Shown here: piece by piece, positions 1 through 6,251 of the stretch
How the letters are laid out: each line of letters begins with the position of its first letter
Numbering within the stretch: position 1 is the stretch's first letter
Source of the DNA: Endomicrobiia bacterium
Lineage (GTDB): Bacteria > Elusimicrobiota > Endomicrobiia > Endomicrobiales > Endomicrobiaceae
Direction of reading: 5' to 3'
Assembly (NCBI GenBank): GCA_009782015.1
Contig: WQUP01000244.1
Coordinates: forward strand, 1-8,959
DNA: 8,959 bases
Translations under genes and position numbers: made by a program
The notes under the pieces: model-generated
The model's input: the letters and a program-made list of their open reading frames with translations, nothing else
What the model was told of the DNA's origin: nothing
The model's database searches: none

Positions 1-40
1 ATTCGTCGCACGGCGGCTGCATCTAGCGGCAGTTTTTTTG

Positions 41-70
41 CTTACTTTTTGAACGTCTGCAAAAAGTAAG
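41..70. repeat. Inverted repeat, 11-bp perfect stem
   Basis: CTTACTTTTTG (41-51) is the exact reverse complement of CAAAAAGTAAG (60-70), with an 8-nt loop. It is A/T-rich and on the minus strand is followed by A residues rather than T, so it does not look like a terminator for kdpA. It is probably a mobile or dispersed intergenic repeat. Confidence 0.7.
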
Positions 71-72
71 GC

Positions 73-120
73 GGGCGGCAGTCCGAGGAATAACGAGGAC
101 AAGTCTGCCGCGGGCGCGAG
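73..120 (+). repeat. 48-bp dispersed repeat, copy 1
   Basis: This 48-base block recurs in reverse complement at 4935-4982 with a single difference (47 of 48 by eye). Weaker similarity continues past 120: a GTGAGCGC-CCGG stretch follows in both copies, shifted by one base. It lies outside any gene. Confidence 0.85.
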
Positions 121-249
121 ATGTGAGCGCCCCGGGGCTGAACGTAGTGAAGACTTGGGAGGCGCAGCGCTCCCCCTATCATGACAAAATGCCCATACCC
201 CGTCAGGCTCCGCCTGCCACCCCTTCACAGAAAGGGAATTAACAGATTA

Positions 250-1962
250 CTATGAGTACAAACTCAAATGCTCGGCTACCGGCCCTAGCGAAACGGCCGG
301 GAGAAAAGTCAGCGCGTTAAATACAAACACGACAAATAAAAGCATCAGCGCAAAAGTCATAGTGTCTGTTCTGAGCGTGCCGGAAGATTCGTTCAAGCTG
401 CGCTTTGAAAGCAGCGAACCGGCGACGGCGATCTGCAGAACTAAAACGGCGTATCTTGCAAAAAACATTACTATGCCCGTGGTAACATTCCAAAACGGCG
501 CGTTGTTTTTTAGGCCTGCAAAGCTTGAGCCGTTGTTGGCTGCCGACGACGTAAACTCGTACAGCGCCTGCGTAAGCCCGTGAAATCCCGGGTTTGAAAT
601 GCCGGCAGCGCCGGCTTTTAAGAAAACCGCGGCGGCTGAAAACAAAAGTATCAAAAGAGGGTGCAATATCAGGCATAAAGCGACAAGCTGCATTTCGCGC
701 GCTTCGATTTTTTTGCCGAGGTACTCGGGCGTACGGCCTATCATAAGCCCGCACAAAAAGACTGCGAGAAGAACGTACATTATCATGTTCATAAGTCCGG
801 CGCCTATGCTGCCGAACACTACGTTGAGCATCATTCCGGAAAGGGCGGCCATGCCGCCGAAGGGATTGAGCGAGTCGTGCATATTGTTTACGGAACCGGT
901 CGTGAACGCCGTCGAGACAACCGTAAACAGCGCAGACTGCGTTGTGCCGAAACGCGTTTCTTTGCCTTCCATATTGGCGGACAGTATTCCTGCTTCAGAA
1001 GCGGCGAATGCCCGGTTGGGCATTTTTTCAGCCGCGTAACATAAAACTAACAGGAGAACAAAAATAATACTCATCACCATGAAAATGCTTTTTGCCTCGC
1101 TGCGTGCAAAGCCCGCAAAATTTTGGCGGCTTTGCCGCCTGCGCTCATACGTCATAATGCCGAAAGCAATTACGCAGGCTCCGGGAAGAATCATCATGGA
1201 AAGTATTTCTGCGATATTTGAAAGCGGCGTCGGGTTTTCAAGCGGCGAAGCGGAACCTGCCGAGAAAAAACCGCCGCCGTTATTGCCTATATGTTTGATG
1301 GATTCCAGAGAAGCGACCGGGCCGGTCTGTATATCCTGCATCTTTGTTTCAATGGTATTTACCGTGATCGTCTTTTTAAAATTCTGCGGAACGCCCTGCC
1401 ACATAAGAACGATGCAGACAACGGCGGAAAGAGGAAGAAGTATTCTGGTTATTGTCCTGACCATGTCGGAGTAATAATTTCCGACTGTTGCCGACGCGCC
1501 TGACAAAGCGCGCATAAAAGCCATAAAAGCCGCGCAGCCCGTAGCCGCAGAAAAAAACATCAGGAAAGTTATCACGGCGGCCTGAGAGAAATAAGAGAGA
1601 GCCGTCTCGCCGGCATAATGCTGCAGATCGGTATTTGTCACAAAACTGATTACGGTGTTAAAAGAAAGGAGCGGATCCATTGCGCCGGCATTGTTGGGGT
1701 TTAAAAAAAGATAACTCTGAAATCTGAGAATCAGATAGCATATTACCGCCGCCGCAGCGTTAGTAAATACAAGCGCGGCCGCATACTGTTTCCAGCTCAT
1801 CTCTTTCGAATCTATGGAACAGATTTTATAGATTACGAACTCAATTTTGCCGAAAACGGATTCGCCAAAAACGGTTTTTCCGGCTGCCGTATTGTAAAGA
1901 TACCTGCCCGCCGGAACTACAACTGCGGCGAAAACGGCAAGCACAATCGCCATTTCAAACAT
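250..1962 (-). CDS. kdpA: Potassium-transporting ATPase subunit KdpA
   Basis: KdpA is the potassium-selective, channel-like membrane subunit of the high-affinity Kdp pump; it works with the KdpB ATPase, KdpC and the small KdpF. The 570-residue protein matches the family's length (about 560) and is a run of about ten membrane segments. All four selectivity-filter regions are recognisable: FVTNTD near 107-112, GNNGGGFF near 226-233, the TTGSVNNMHDS stretch near 354-364, and SSAANNGSSFAGL near 472-484. Conserved flanks NMEGKE, GLMIGRTPEYLGKKI and the C-terminal LGPVAEHLS also fit. The ATG at 1962 has GGAG eight bases upstream. It lies 29 bases after kdpF, as in known kdpFABC operons. The oddity is downstream: at least 249 bases follow without kdpB. 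Identification is very secure; whether the pump is complete cannot be judged here. Confidence 0.97.
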   Translation of the reverse strand: MFEMAIVLAVFAAVVVPAGRYLYNTAAGKTVFGESVFGKIEFVIYKICSIDSKEMSWKQYAAALVFTNAAAAVICYLILRFQSYLFLNPNNAGAMDPLLSFNTVISFVTNTDLQHYAGETALSYFSQAAVITFLMFFSAATGCAAFMAFMRALSGASATVGNYYSDMVRTITRILLPLSAVVCIVLMWQGVPQNFKKTITVNTIETKMQDIQTGPVASLESIKHIGNNGGGFFSAGSASPLENPTPLSNIAEILSMMILPGACVIAFGIMTYERRRQSRQNFAGFARSEAKSIFMVMSIIFVLLLVLCYAAEKMPNRAFAASEAGILSANMEGKETRFGTTQSALFTVVSTAFTTGSVNNMHDSLNPFGGMAALSGMMLNVVFGSIGAGLMNMIMYVLLAVFLCGLMIGRTPEYLGKKIEAREMQLVALCLILHPLLILLFSAAAVFLKAGAAGISNPGFHGLTQALYEFTSSAANNGSSFAGLKNNAPFWNVTTGIVMFFARYAVLVLQIAVAGSLLSKRSLNESSGTLRTDTMTFALMLLFVVFVFNALTFLPAVSLGPVAEHLSLYS

Positions 1963-1978
1963 TTGCTCTTCTCCGCTT

Positions 1979-1993
1979 AGGGTGTGTCACCCT
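1979..1993. repeat. Palindrome at the kdpF-kdpA junction
   Basis: AGGGTG-TGT-CACCCT is a perfect 6-bp stem with a 3-nt loop. It overlaps the kdpF stop codon and sits just before the kdpA ribosome-binding site. In mRNA it could affect kdpA translation or message stability; that role is inference. Confidence 0.5.
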
Positions 1994-2069
1994 AAAACTT
2001 TTCAGGATTAAAAAGCGCGTACACAAGATATGCCGCCAAAAGCAGAACTAATATTGCCAGAAACAACAT
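1992..2069 (-). CDS. kdpF: Small membrane protein KdpF
   Basis: This 25-codon gene starts at ATG 2069 and ends at the TAG at 1992-1994. The product is a single hydrophobic helix ending in AAYLVYALFNPEKF. That closely fits the KdpF family pattern (hydrophobic helix followed by GYLVYALxxxExF), a lipid-like stabilising subunit of the KdpFABC complex. An AAGGCGG Shine-Dalgarno lies seven bases upstream, and kdpA begins 29 bases later on the same strand. Size, sequence and position all agree. The intergenic element E0 ends immediately in front of its ribosome-binding site, so its promoter is not obvious. Confidence 0.92.
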   Translation of the reverse strand: MLFLAILVLLLAAYLVYALFNPEKF

Positions 2070-2103
2070 ATAAAAACCGCCTTTTTAATGATTAATGGTA
2101 AAT

Positions 2104-2245
2104 GGGTCTCTCTAAAAACCCAGTTTGTCATTCCCGCGAAAGCGAGAATCCATGGTGTCTTTAAATTTATTAGACGACAACAGCGAACGTGGATTCCCGC
2201 TTTCGCGGGAATGACACGGAGGGGCAGGGGTTTTTAGAGAAACCC
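2104..2245. repeat. Nested inverted repeat inside E0
   Basis: There are two concentric pairs of arms. The outer arms 2104-2121 and 2228-2245 match at 17 of 18 positions. The inner arms 2127-2152 and 2190-2215 match at 25 of 26. Each inner arm is itself a palindrome (ATTCCCGC, 4-nt centre, then its complement or near-complement). The inner sequence resembles the widely dispersed GTCATTCCCGC-type intergenic repeat of many bacteria. The centre (2153-2189) contains TAAATTTA and no gene. Confidence 0.85.
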
Positions 2246-2269
2246 AAATGGTTAATGGTTAATGAAGGA

Positions 2270-2288
2270 GTTTTCGCGCAGCGAAAAC
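2270..2288. repeat. Hairpin module, 8-bp stem
   Basis: GTTTTCGC-GCA-GCGAAAAC is a perfect 8-bp stem with a 3-nt loop within E0. There is no T-run after it on the minus strand, so a terminator role is not supported. Confidence 0.65.
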
Positions 2289-2298
2289 CTACTAACAG

Positions 2299-2338
2299 GT
2301 TCGGGGACAATGTCCCCAAAGGGACATTGTCCCCGAAC
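2299..2338. repeat. Hairpin, 18-bp perfect stem, of paired GGGACAWTGTCCC palindromes
   Basis: GTTCGGGGACAATGTCCC (2299-2316) is perfectly complementary to 2321-2338 across a CAAA loop. Each arm holds its own 13-base palindrome GGGACA-W-TGTCCC (2304-2316 and 2321-2333), and a third copy lies upstream of metY at 3703-3715. It lies 21 bases beyond the metY stop and could end or stabilise the metY transcript, although no T-run follows. Confidence 0.8.
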
Positions 2339-2359
2339 ACCGACATTTACCATTTATCA

Positions 2360-3673
2360 TTAACCATTAATCATTGTCTTACTTGCCGTTAAAGCCTGTT
2401 CTATGTCCGCGATTATGTCTTTAACGTTTTCTATTCCGACGGACAATCTTATAAAATCGGGAGTTACTCCCGCGGAAAGACGCTCTTGTTCGCTAAGCTG
2501 CTGGTGCGTTGTGCTCGCCGGATGAGTGGCCAGGGTTTTTGCGTCTCCGAGATTTGTCACGTGCGATATAAGACGAAGGGAGTTGATAAACCTTTTGCTC
2601 GCCTCCGCTCCGCCTTTAACGCCGAACCCTACCAGAGCGCCGCCGTTACCGTTAAAATATTTTTTCGCTTTGGCGTGCTCTTTGTTGTCCTCAAGGCCGG
2701 GATAATTCACCCAGCTTACGTTTTTGTTCTGCTTGAGATATTTTGCGACGGCAAGCGCGTTCTCGTTGTGCCTTGCCATTCTTAAATGGAGAGTTTCAAG
2801 CCCCTGCAAAACCAAAAATGAATTGAACGGCGATATTATCGCGCCTATATCCCTGTTTAAACCTGCTCTTATTTTCACGAGATACGCCATATTCTTAAAA
2901 GACTTCGCGAAATCAAGTCCGTGGTAACTCTCGTCAGGCCCGGAAATCTGGGGAAATTTTCCCGGAAACTTTCCGTTGTTCCAGTCAAACCTGCCGCTGT
3001 CAACTATTAGTCCTGCGGCGCTCGTTCCGTGTCCGCCGAGATATTTTGTGGCCGAATAAACGACGATGTCAACTCCGAAATCAAACGGCCTGCATATATA
3101 CGGCGTTGACGTGTTGTCGACTATAAGCGGAAGCCCGTTTTCATGCGCTATTTCGGAAAGCCTTTCCAGGTCAGGAGTGTCAAGCTTAGGATTTCCGAAG
3201 ATTTCGGCGTAAACCGCTTTTGTTTTCGGAGTGATCGCTTTCTTAACCTGCTCGACATCCGACGACTCTACAAAAGTCACTTTTATGCCGAACTTTTTTA
3301 AAGTATGCGAAAAAAGATTGTACGTGCCGCCGTACAGATTGTTGAGCGCGACGATTTCATCCCCGCTGTCTGCAAGAACGGTAACCGCTAAAAATATTGC
3401 CGACATTCCGCTTGAAGTTGCGACAGCGCCTATGCCGCCGTCAAGAAGGGCGACTCTTTTTTCCAAAACTTCGGTCGTGGGATTATTAAGCCTGACGTAA
3501 ATATTTCCGGCCTCGCTGAGCTCAAACAAAGCGGCCGCGTGGTCCGTGCTTTTAAACTGGTACGCCGTTGTCTGATATATGGGAACGGCAATCGAACCCG
3601 TCACGGGATCCGGCTCCTGCCCGCCGTGCACAAGTATGCTTTCTTTTGTAAGTTTATCGTCTATTTTGGACAT
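2360..3673 (-). CDS. metY: O-acetylhomoserine sulfhydrylase (aminocarboxypropyltransferase), PLP-dependent
   Basis: This Cys/Met-metabolism PLP enzyme probably makes homocysteine from O-acetyl-L-homoserine and sulfide in the cytoplasm. The 437 residues fit the MetY subfamily, which is longer than MetB/MetC. Visible features: the N-terminal [21 protein letters not shown] motif, YVRLNNPT (Y59 and R61, phosphate contacts from the neighbouring subunit), SSGM at 88-90, D186 for the pyridine nitrogen, the PLP lysine K210 in [10 protein letters not shown], and R409 in FIRLSVGIE. The ATG at 3673 is chosen because AAGGAG lies five bases upstream; an upstream in-frame start at 3709 would add 12 residues encoded by repeat DNA. 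The last residues, TMING, and the stop codon are encoded by the heptamer array of E0. Cystathionine gamma-synthase or lyase is less likely given length and motifs. Confidence 0.93.
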   Translation of the reverse strand: MSKIDDKLTKESILVHGGQEPDPVTGSIAVPIYQTTAYQFKSTDHAAALFELSEAGNIYVRLNNPTTEVLEKRVALLDGGIGAVATSSGMSAIFLAVTVLADSGDEIVALNNLYGGTYNLFSHTLKKFGIKVTFVESSDVEQVKKAITPKTKAVYAEIFGNPKLDTPDLERLSEIAHENGLPLIVDNTSTPYICRPFDFGVDIVVYSATKYLGGHGTSAAGLIVDSGRFDWNNGKFPGKFPQISGPDESYHGLDFAKSFKNMAYLVKIRAGLNRDIGAIISPFNSFLVLQGLETLHLRMARHNENALAVAKYLKQNKNVSWVNYPGLEDNKEHAKAKKYFNGNGGALVGFGVKGGAEASKRFINSLRLISHVTNLGDAKTLATHPASTTHQQLSEQERLSAGVTPDFIRLSVGIENVKDIIADIEQALTASKTMING

Positions 3674-3686
3674 GTTTTCTCCTTTT

Positions 3687-3850
3687 CTAACGGCAGAGTG
3701 AAGGGACAATGTCCCAAGAGTGGAGAGTGAGGAGTGAAGATACTACAACTGCGCTGGATTGTTTCGGGAACTTCGTTCCCTCGCAATGACGACAAAAAAG
3801 TCTTTGCCGTATCTTCACTCTCCACTCCTCACTCTTCACTCTTTTTTTAA
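3687..3850. repeat. Composite intergenic element E1 (GAGTGRA heptamer arms)
   Basis: E1 lies between the LDH stop and the metY ribosome-binding site. The left end is CTAACGGCA followed by four heptamers of GAGTGRR type (3696-3702 and 3718-3738); a GGGACAATGTCCC palindrome splits the first from the rest. GATAC follows. The right arm has four units (3814-3841, read on the minus strand) next to GATACGGCAAAGAC. The payload (about 3744-3800) resembles the common dispersed repeat reading GTCATTGCGAGG on the minus strand and contains the hairpin GGGAAC-TTC-GTTCCC (3766-3780). The final TTAA (3847-3850) contains the LDH stop. Confidence 0.7.
3703..3715. repeat. GGGACAATGTCCC palindrome in the metY leader
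   Basis: This 13-base palindrome is the same as the one in the hairpin at 2299-2338. Here it sits alone inside the heptamer array of E1, 30 bases upstream of the metY start codon. It could be an operator-like site or just a mobile palindrome; the sequence does not decide. Confidence 0.6.
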
Positions 3851-4800
3851 AATCCGCTTGCTTTTATTACTTTCTTCACTTCCTGCGCCGAATTTCTAAA
3901 CGCTTTAAGCTCGGTTTCGTTAAAATCTACTTTCAAAATCTGGCGTATGCCCGTTTTATGCACTACGGCGGGTATGCTGAGATACAGATTGCTGACGCCG
4001 TGATAGTTTTCAAGAAGCGACGAAACCGGAAGGATGCTGTTTTCGTCTTTTAAAACAGCATTCGATATTTTTGTCAGCGAGAGGCCTATGCCGTATGACG
4101 TTTCGCCTTTTTTTTCGATTATCTCGTAAGCAGAGTCTCTCACGTCTTCAAATATCTCTTCAAGTATCTCTTTTTTGTCCTTCCCGCATTTATTGCAGGC
4201 TTTGCAGTAATCTTTAAACAGCACTCCGCCTATCATGGCGCTGCTCCACATCGGGAACTCCGTGTCGCCGTGCTCGCCAAGAATCAAAGCGTGTATGCTT
4301 CTTGAATCGATATTGCAGTGTTTTCCGAGCAGGTAGCGAAATCTCGCGGAGTCTAAAACCGTGCCCGAGCCTATGACTTCGTTCGCCGGCTTTCCGGAAA
4401 TCCTGTAGGTAATGTAAGACAAAATATCCACGGGATTTGAAGCCACGAGGATTATCGCTTTAGGAGAATACTTGACTGCCTGCGGCACGATGCTTTTCAG
4501 GATTTCGGCGTTTCCTTTTACAAGGTCTATTCTTGTTTCGCCGGGCTTCTGGCCTCTGCCTGCGGTAATTACGACCAAATCGGAGTTCGCCGTATCTTTG
4601 TAATCTCCAGCATATATTTTTACCGGAGAAACGTAAGGAGCGCCGTGCGACAAATCCATGGCTTCGCCTTCGGCTTTTTTCTTGTTATAGTCCACAAGAA
4701 CAAGCTCTCTGGCTGCTCCTTTTATTATCATCGAATACGCGTAGCGCATTCCTACGTTGCCGCAGCCGATTATGGAAACCTTTGGGGACAGCTTGGACAT
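3847..4800 (-). CDS. ldh: L-lactate dehydrogenase
   Basis: This NAD-dependent enzyme would interconvert pyruvate and L-lactate, regenerating NAD in fermentation. The 317 residues match LDH length. The sequence shows the Rossmann motif GCGNVG (12-17), D37 for NAD, Q84 in GQKPGETR (the Gln102-equivalent that favours lactate/pyruvate), D150 and R153 of the substrate site, and H177 in GEHGD, the catalytic acid-base. R155 and H170 correspond to the fructose-1,6-bisphosphate-binding R173 and H188 of bacillar LDHs, so allosteric control is possible. A short cysteine cluster (C199, C202, C205) sits in the loop where its neighbour has a long Cys array. The ATG at 4800 has AAGGAG five bases upstream. 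It is a tandem paralogue of the next gene to the right: residues up to about 199 align without gaps. Confidence 0.88.
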   Translation of the reverse strand: MSKLSPKVSIIGCGNVGMRYAYSMIIKGAARELVLVDYNKKKAEGEAMDLSHGAPYVSPVKIYAGDYKDTANSDLVVITAGRGQKPGETRIDLVKGNAEILKSIVPQAVKYSPKAIILVASNPVDILSYITYRISGKPANEVIGSGTVLDSARFRYLLGKHCNIDSRSIHALILGEHGDTEFPMWSSAMIGGVLFKDYCKACNKCGKDKKEILEEIFEDVRDSAYEIIEKKGETSYGIGLSLTKISNAVLKDENSILPVSSLLENYHGVSNLYLSIPAVVHKTGIRQILKVDFNETELKAFRNSAQEVKKVIKASGF

Positions 4801-4809
4801 ATTTTCTCC

Positions 4810-5053
4810 TTAACGAAAGAGTGGAGAGTGAAGAGTGAGGAGTGGAGATACTGCAAAGACAACCCCTCACCCTCTTGCTTCGCAAGTCACAAGTAGTCGC
4901 GATTGCATCGCGCTACTTCCGGTGCGCTCACCGACTCGCGCCCGCGGCAGACTCGTCCTCGTTATTCCTCGGACTGCCGCCCTGCAAGGTGCGAGGGAAA
5001 CTACGCTTGCCGTATCTTCACTCCTCACTCCCCACTCTTCACTCTGCCGTTAA
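4810..5053. repeat. Composite intergenic element E2 (GAGTGRA heptamer arms)
   Basis: E2 fills the gap between the two dehydrogenase genes. TTAACG lies at its left end, adjoining the LDH ribosome-binding site, and CGTTAA at its right end includes the upstream gene's TAA stop. The left arm is four heptamers (4819-4846), then GATAC and TGCAAAGAC. The right arm is four heptamers (5017-5044, minus strand) with GATACGGCAAG inside and TAACGGCA outside. The payload (4861-5011) begins AACCCCTCACCC and holds the hairpin CTTGC-TTC-GCAAG (4874-4886), a GTAG(T)CGCGAT inverted repeat (about 4892-4915) and the second copy of the 48-bp repeat (4935-4982). I see no clear promoter. Confidence 0.72.
4935..4982 (-). 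repeat. 48-bp dispersed repeat, copy 2
   Basis: Reverse-complement match to 73-120 with one difference. It is embedded in the payload of E2, which shows that element payloads are drawn from a pool of sequences used elsewhere in the genome. Confidence 0.85.
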
Positions 5054-6081
5054 AATCCTACTTCTTTTATGACTTTCTTCACTTCTTCCGCGCTGTGATG
5101 CAGCGCTTTTATTTCTTCTTCGTTGAAATTAATCTTTAAGATTTTTTTGACGCCCTGCCTGTTGATTACCGCGGGCACGCTCAAAAAAACATTGCTTATT
5201 CCGTAATAATCTTCAAGCAGCGTTGAAACCGACAAAACCGAGTTTTCGTCTTTTAAAACCGCTTTCGCAATTTTTGTAAGAGAGATCCCTATTCCGTAAG
5301 ATGTTTCGCCTTTTCTTTTTATTATCTCTTTGCCTCTGTCTTTGGTTTCCTGAAAAATCCGGTCGAGTTCTTTTTTACAGCCGCAGGCAGCTTCTGCCCC
5401 GCAGGCAGCTTCTGTCCCGCAGACAGCTTCTGTCCCGCAGGCAGCCTCTGCACCGCGGCTCTCCGACGTATTGGTCAAAGAGCAGAAAGCGTCTTCAACC
5501 GGCATTCCGCCTATCGTAACTTTGCTCCACGCGGGAAAAGCCGTTTCGCCGTGCTCGCCGAATATCGGCGCGTAAATGCTCCTCACGTTTACTTCAAACA
5601 TATCCTTCAGGAGATTTACCAGCCTTGCCGTGTCGAGCAGCGTGCCGGAACCTATAATTTGCCCGGAAGGTTTCCCGGAAACCTTATACGCGACATAAGA
5701 GAGAACATCCACCGGATTTGAAACCATCAGTATCACCGCTTCCGGAGAATATTTCACTATTTCGGAAACTATCTCTTTGATTATTTCAACGTTTCCTTTC
5801 GCAAGCTCCATTCTCGTCTGTCCCGGCTTTCTGCCGGCTCCTGCGGTAATGACTACAAGATCCGACCCAACTGTATCGGAATAATCTCCGGAATAAATAT
5901 CTATCGGTGAAATGAAAGGGCCGCCGTCGGATAAATCCATTGCCTCTCCCGCGGCTTTTTCTTTCATATAGTCAACCAGCACCAGCTCTCTGGCAATGCC
6001 TTCGATAACCAGAGAATAGGCAAAACGCATACCGACGTTGCCGCAGCCTACTATTGAGACCTTGCGAATTGAGTTTGGCAT
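5050..6081 (-). CDS. Malate/lactate dehydrogenase family protein with Cys-rich tandem-repeat insertion
   Basis: A 343-residue paralogue of the LDH beside it. The dehydrogenase core is intact: GCGNVG (12-17), D37, D150, R153, and catalytic H177 in GEHGE. The specificity position equivalent to LDH Gln102 is R84 (GAGRKPGQTR), the residue that selects malate/oxaloacetate in this superfamily. The FBP-site equivalents are V155 and Y170, so that control appears lost. T260 (equivalent to T246) is still LDH-like, so the substrate is uncertain: malate, or another 2-hydroxy acid. Residues about 210-235 are an insertion of GXEAXC hexapeptides with five cysteines (215, 221, 227, 233, 235). The ATG at 6081 is preferred because GAGGTG lies six bases upstream; the in-frame GTG at 6090 abuts that site. 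A likely promoter lies at 6218-6246. Confidence 0.85.
   Translation of the reverse strand: MPNSIRKVSIVGCGNVGMRFAYSLVIEGIARELVLVDYMKEKAAGEAMDLSDGGPFISPIDIYSGDYSDTVGSDLVVITAGAGRKPGQTRMELAKGNVEIIKEIVSEIVKYSPEAVILMVSNPVDVLSYVAYKVSGKPSGQIIGSGTLLDTARLVNLLKDMFEVNVRSIYAPIFGEHGETAFPAWSKVTIGGMPVEDAFCSLTNTSESRGAEAACGTEAVCGTEAACGAEAACGCKKELDRIFQETKDRGKEIIKRKGETSYGIGISLTKIAKAVLKDENSVLSVSTLLEDYYGISNVFLSVPAVINRQGVKKILKINFNEEEIKALHHSAEEVKKVIKEVGF
5381..5452. repeat. Four 18-bp tandem repeats inside the MDH/LDH gene
   Basis: Four units of 18 bases (5381-5398, 5399-5416, 5417-5434, 5435-5452) share the pattern CCGCAGRCAGCYTCTGYM, differing at only a few positions. They are a whole number of codons and encode the GXEAXC hexapeptide array. 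Each unit contains a short palindrome, GGCAG-CTT-CTGCC in the first. In the third, both arms have changed (GACAG-CTT-CTGTC), keeping the pairing. Confidence 0.92.
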
Positions 6082-6217
6082 GTGATGCACCTCTTAACGG
6101 CAGATGATTAGAAGGTTGGAGGGTTGGAAGTTTGGCAAACGGCAACCCCTCTCCCGCGCACTTTGTGCGCGCCCTCTCCCGCAGGGGGCGAGGGAACAAC
6201 AACTGCCTGTCTGATTT

Positions 6218-6251
6218 ATTATACAAAAAAAGCAGCCGCGGCGTCAGGTTG
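6218..6251 (-). promoter_or_regulatory. Predicted sigma-70-type promoter for the MDH/LDH gene
   Basis: On the minus strand a perfect TATAAT (6218-6223) directly follows the T-run of the gdhA terminator. A CTGACG (6242-6247 by spacing, inside the terminator hairpin) lies about 18 bases upstream as a 4-of-6 match to TTGACA. The inferred start, near 6211, gives a leader of about 130 bases. The -10 is convincing; the -35 is modest. Confidence 0.5.

Larger units (their letters stand above)
1..249. other. Gene-free region downstream of kdpA, made of dispersed repeats
   Basis: I see no credible coding region here. The stretch holds an 11-bp inverted repeat (41-70), one copy of a 48-bp dispersed repeat (73-120) and a small palindrome CAGGC-TCC-GCCTG (204-216) inside a C-rich segment. 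In a standard kdpFABC operon kdpB would start within a few tens of bases of the kdpA stop, and it does not. No clear intrinsic terminator for kdpA is visible: the hairpin at 41-70 is not followed by a T-run on the minus strand. Confidence 0.6.
2085..2392. repeat. Composite intergenic element E0 (heptamer arms)
   Basis: E0 fills the metY-kdpF gap and runs into the end of metY. The right arm is four heptamers of an AATGRTW type (2348-2375, read on the minus strand), preceded there by TTAACGGCA (minus strand, 2384-2392). The left arm (2087-2106) has two units, and a further two-unit block lies at 2246-2264. Between these are a nested inverted repeat (2104-2245), an 8-bp hairpin (2270-2288) and an 18-bp hairpin (2299-2338). 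TTAA occurs at both outer limits (2085-2088 and 2389-2392). No separate gene or obvious promoter is visible. Confidence 0.6.

Noticed and set aside
41..70. Intrinsic terminator for kdpA
   Set aside because: The stem is A/T-rich and followed by A rather than T in the direction of kdpA transcription, about 180 bases beyond its stop.
599..1039. Plus-strand open frames across kdpA (also in metY, the dehydrogenases and gdhA)
   Set aside because: They lie opposite well-identified genes, lack recognisable domains and ribosome-binding sites, and are antisense shadows.
3674..3709. In-frame upstream start for metY adding 12 residues
   Set aside because: The added segment is encoded by the array end of E1 and by the Shine-Dalgarno itself; AAGGAG is correctly spaced for the ATG at 3673.
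3674..3846. SAM riboswitch or other methionine-related leader upstream of metY
   Set aside because: The region is fully accounted for by the arms and payload of E1. I see no S-box-type conserved core or terminator.
4835..5139. Plus-strand open frames across E2
   Set aside because: They are composed of repeat DNA, including the heptamer arms and 48-bp repeat, with low-complexity translations and no family resemblance.
5381..5452. CRISPR array
   Set aside because: The 18-bp units are directly adjacent with no spacers, in frame within a protein gene.
6082..6090. GTG start for the MDH/LDH paralogue
   Set aside because: The GAGGTG ribosome-binding site overlaps this GTG, and it is well spaced for the ATG at 6081. 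The LDH paralogue also aligns from that position.
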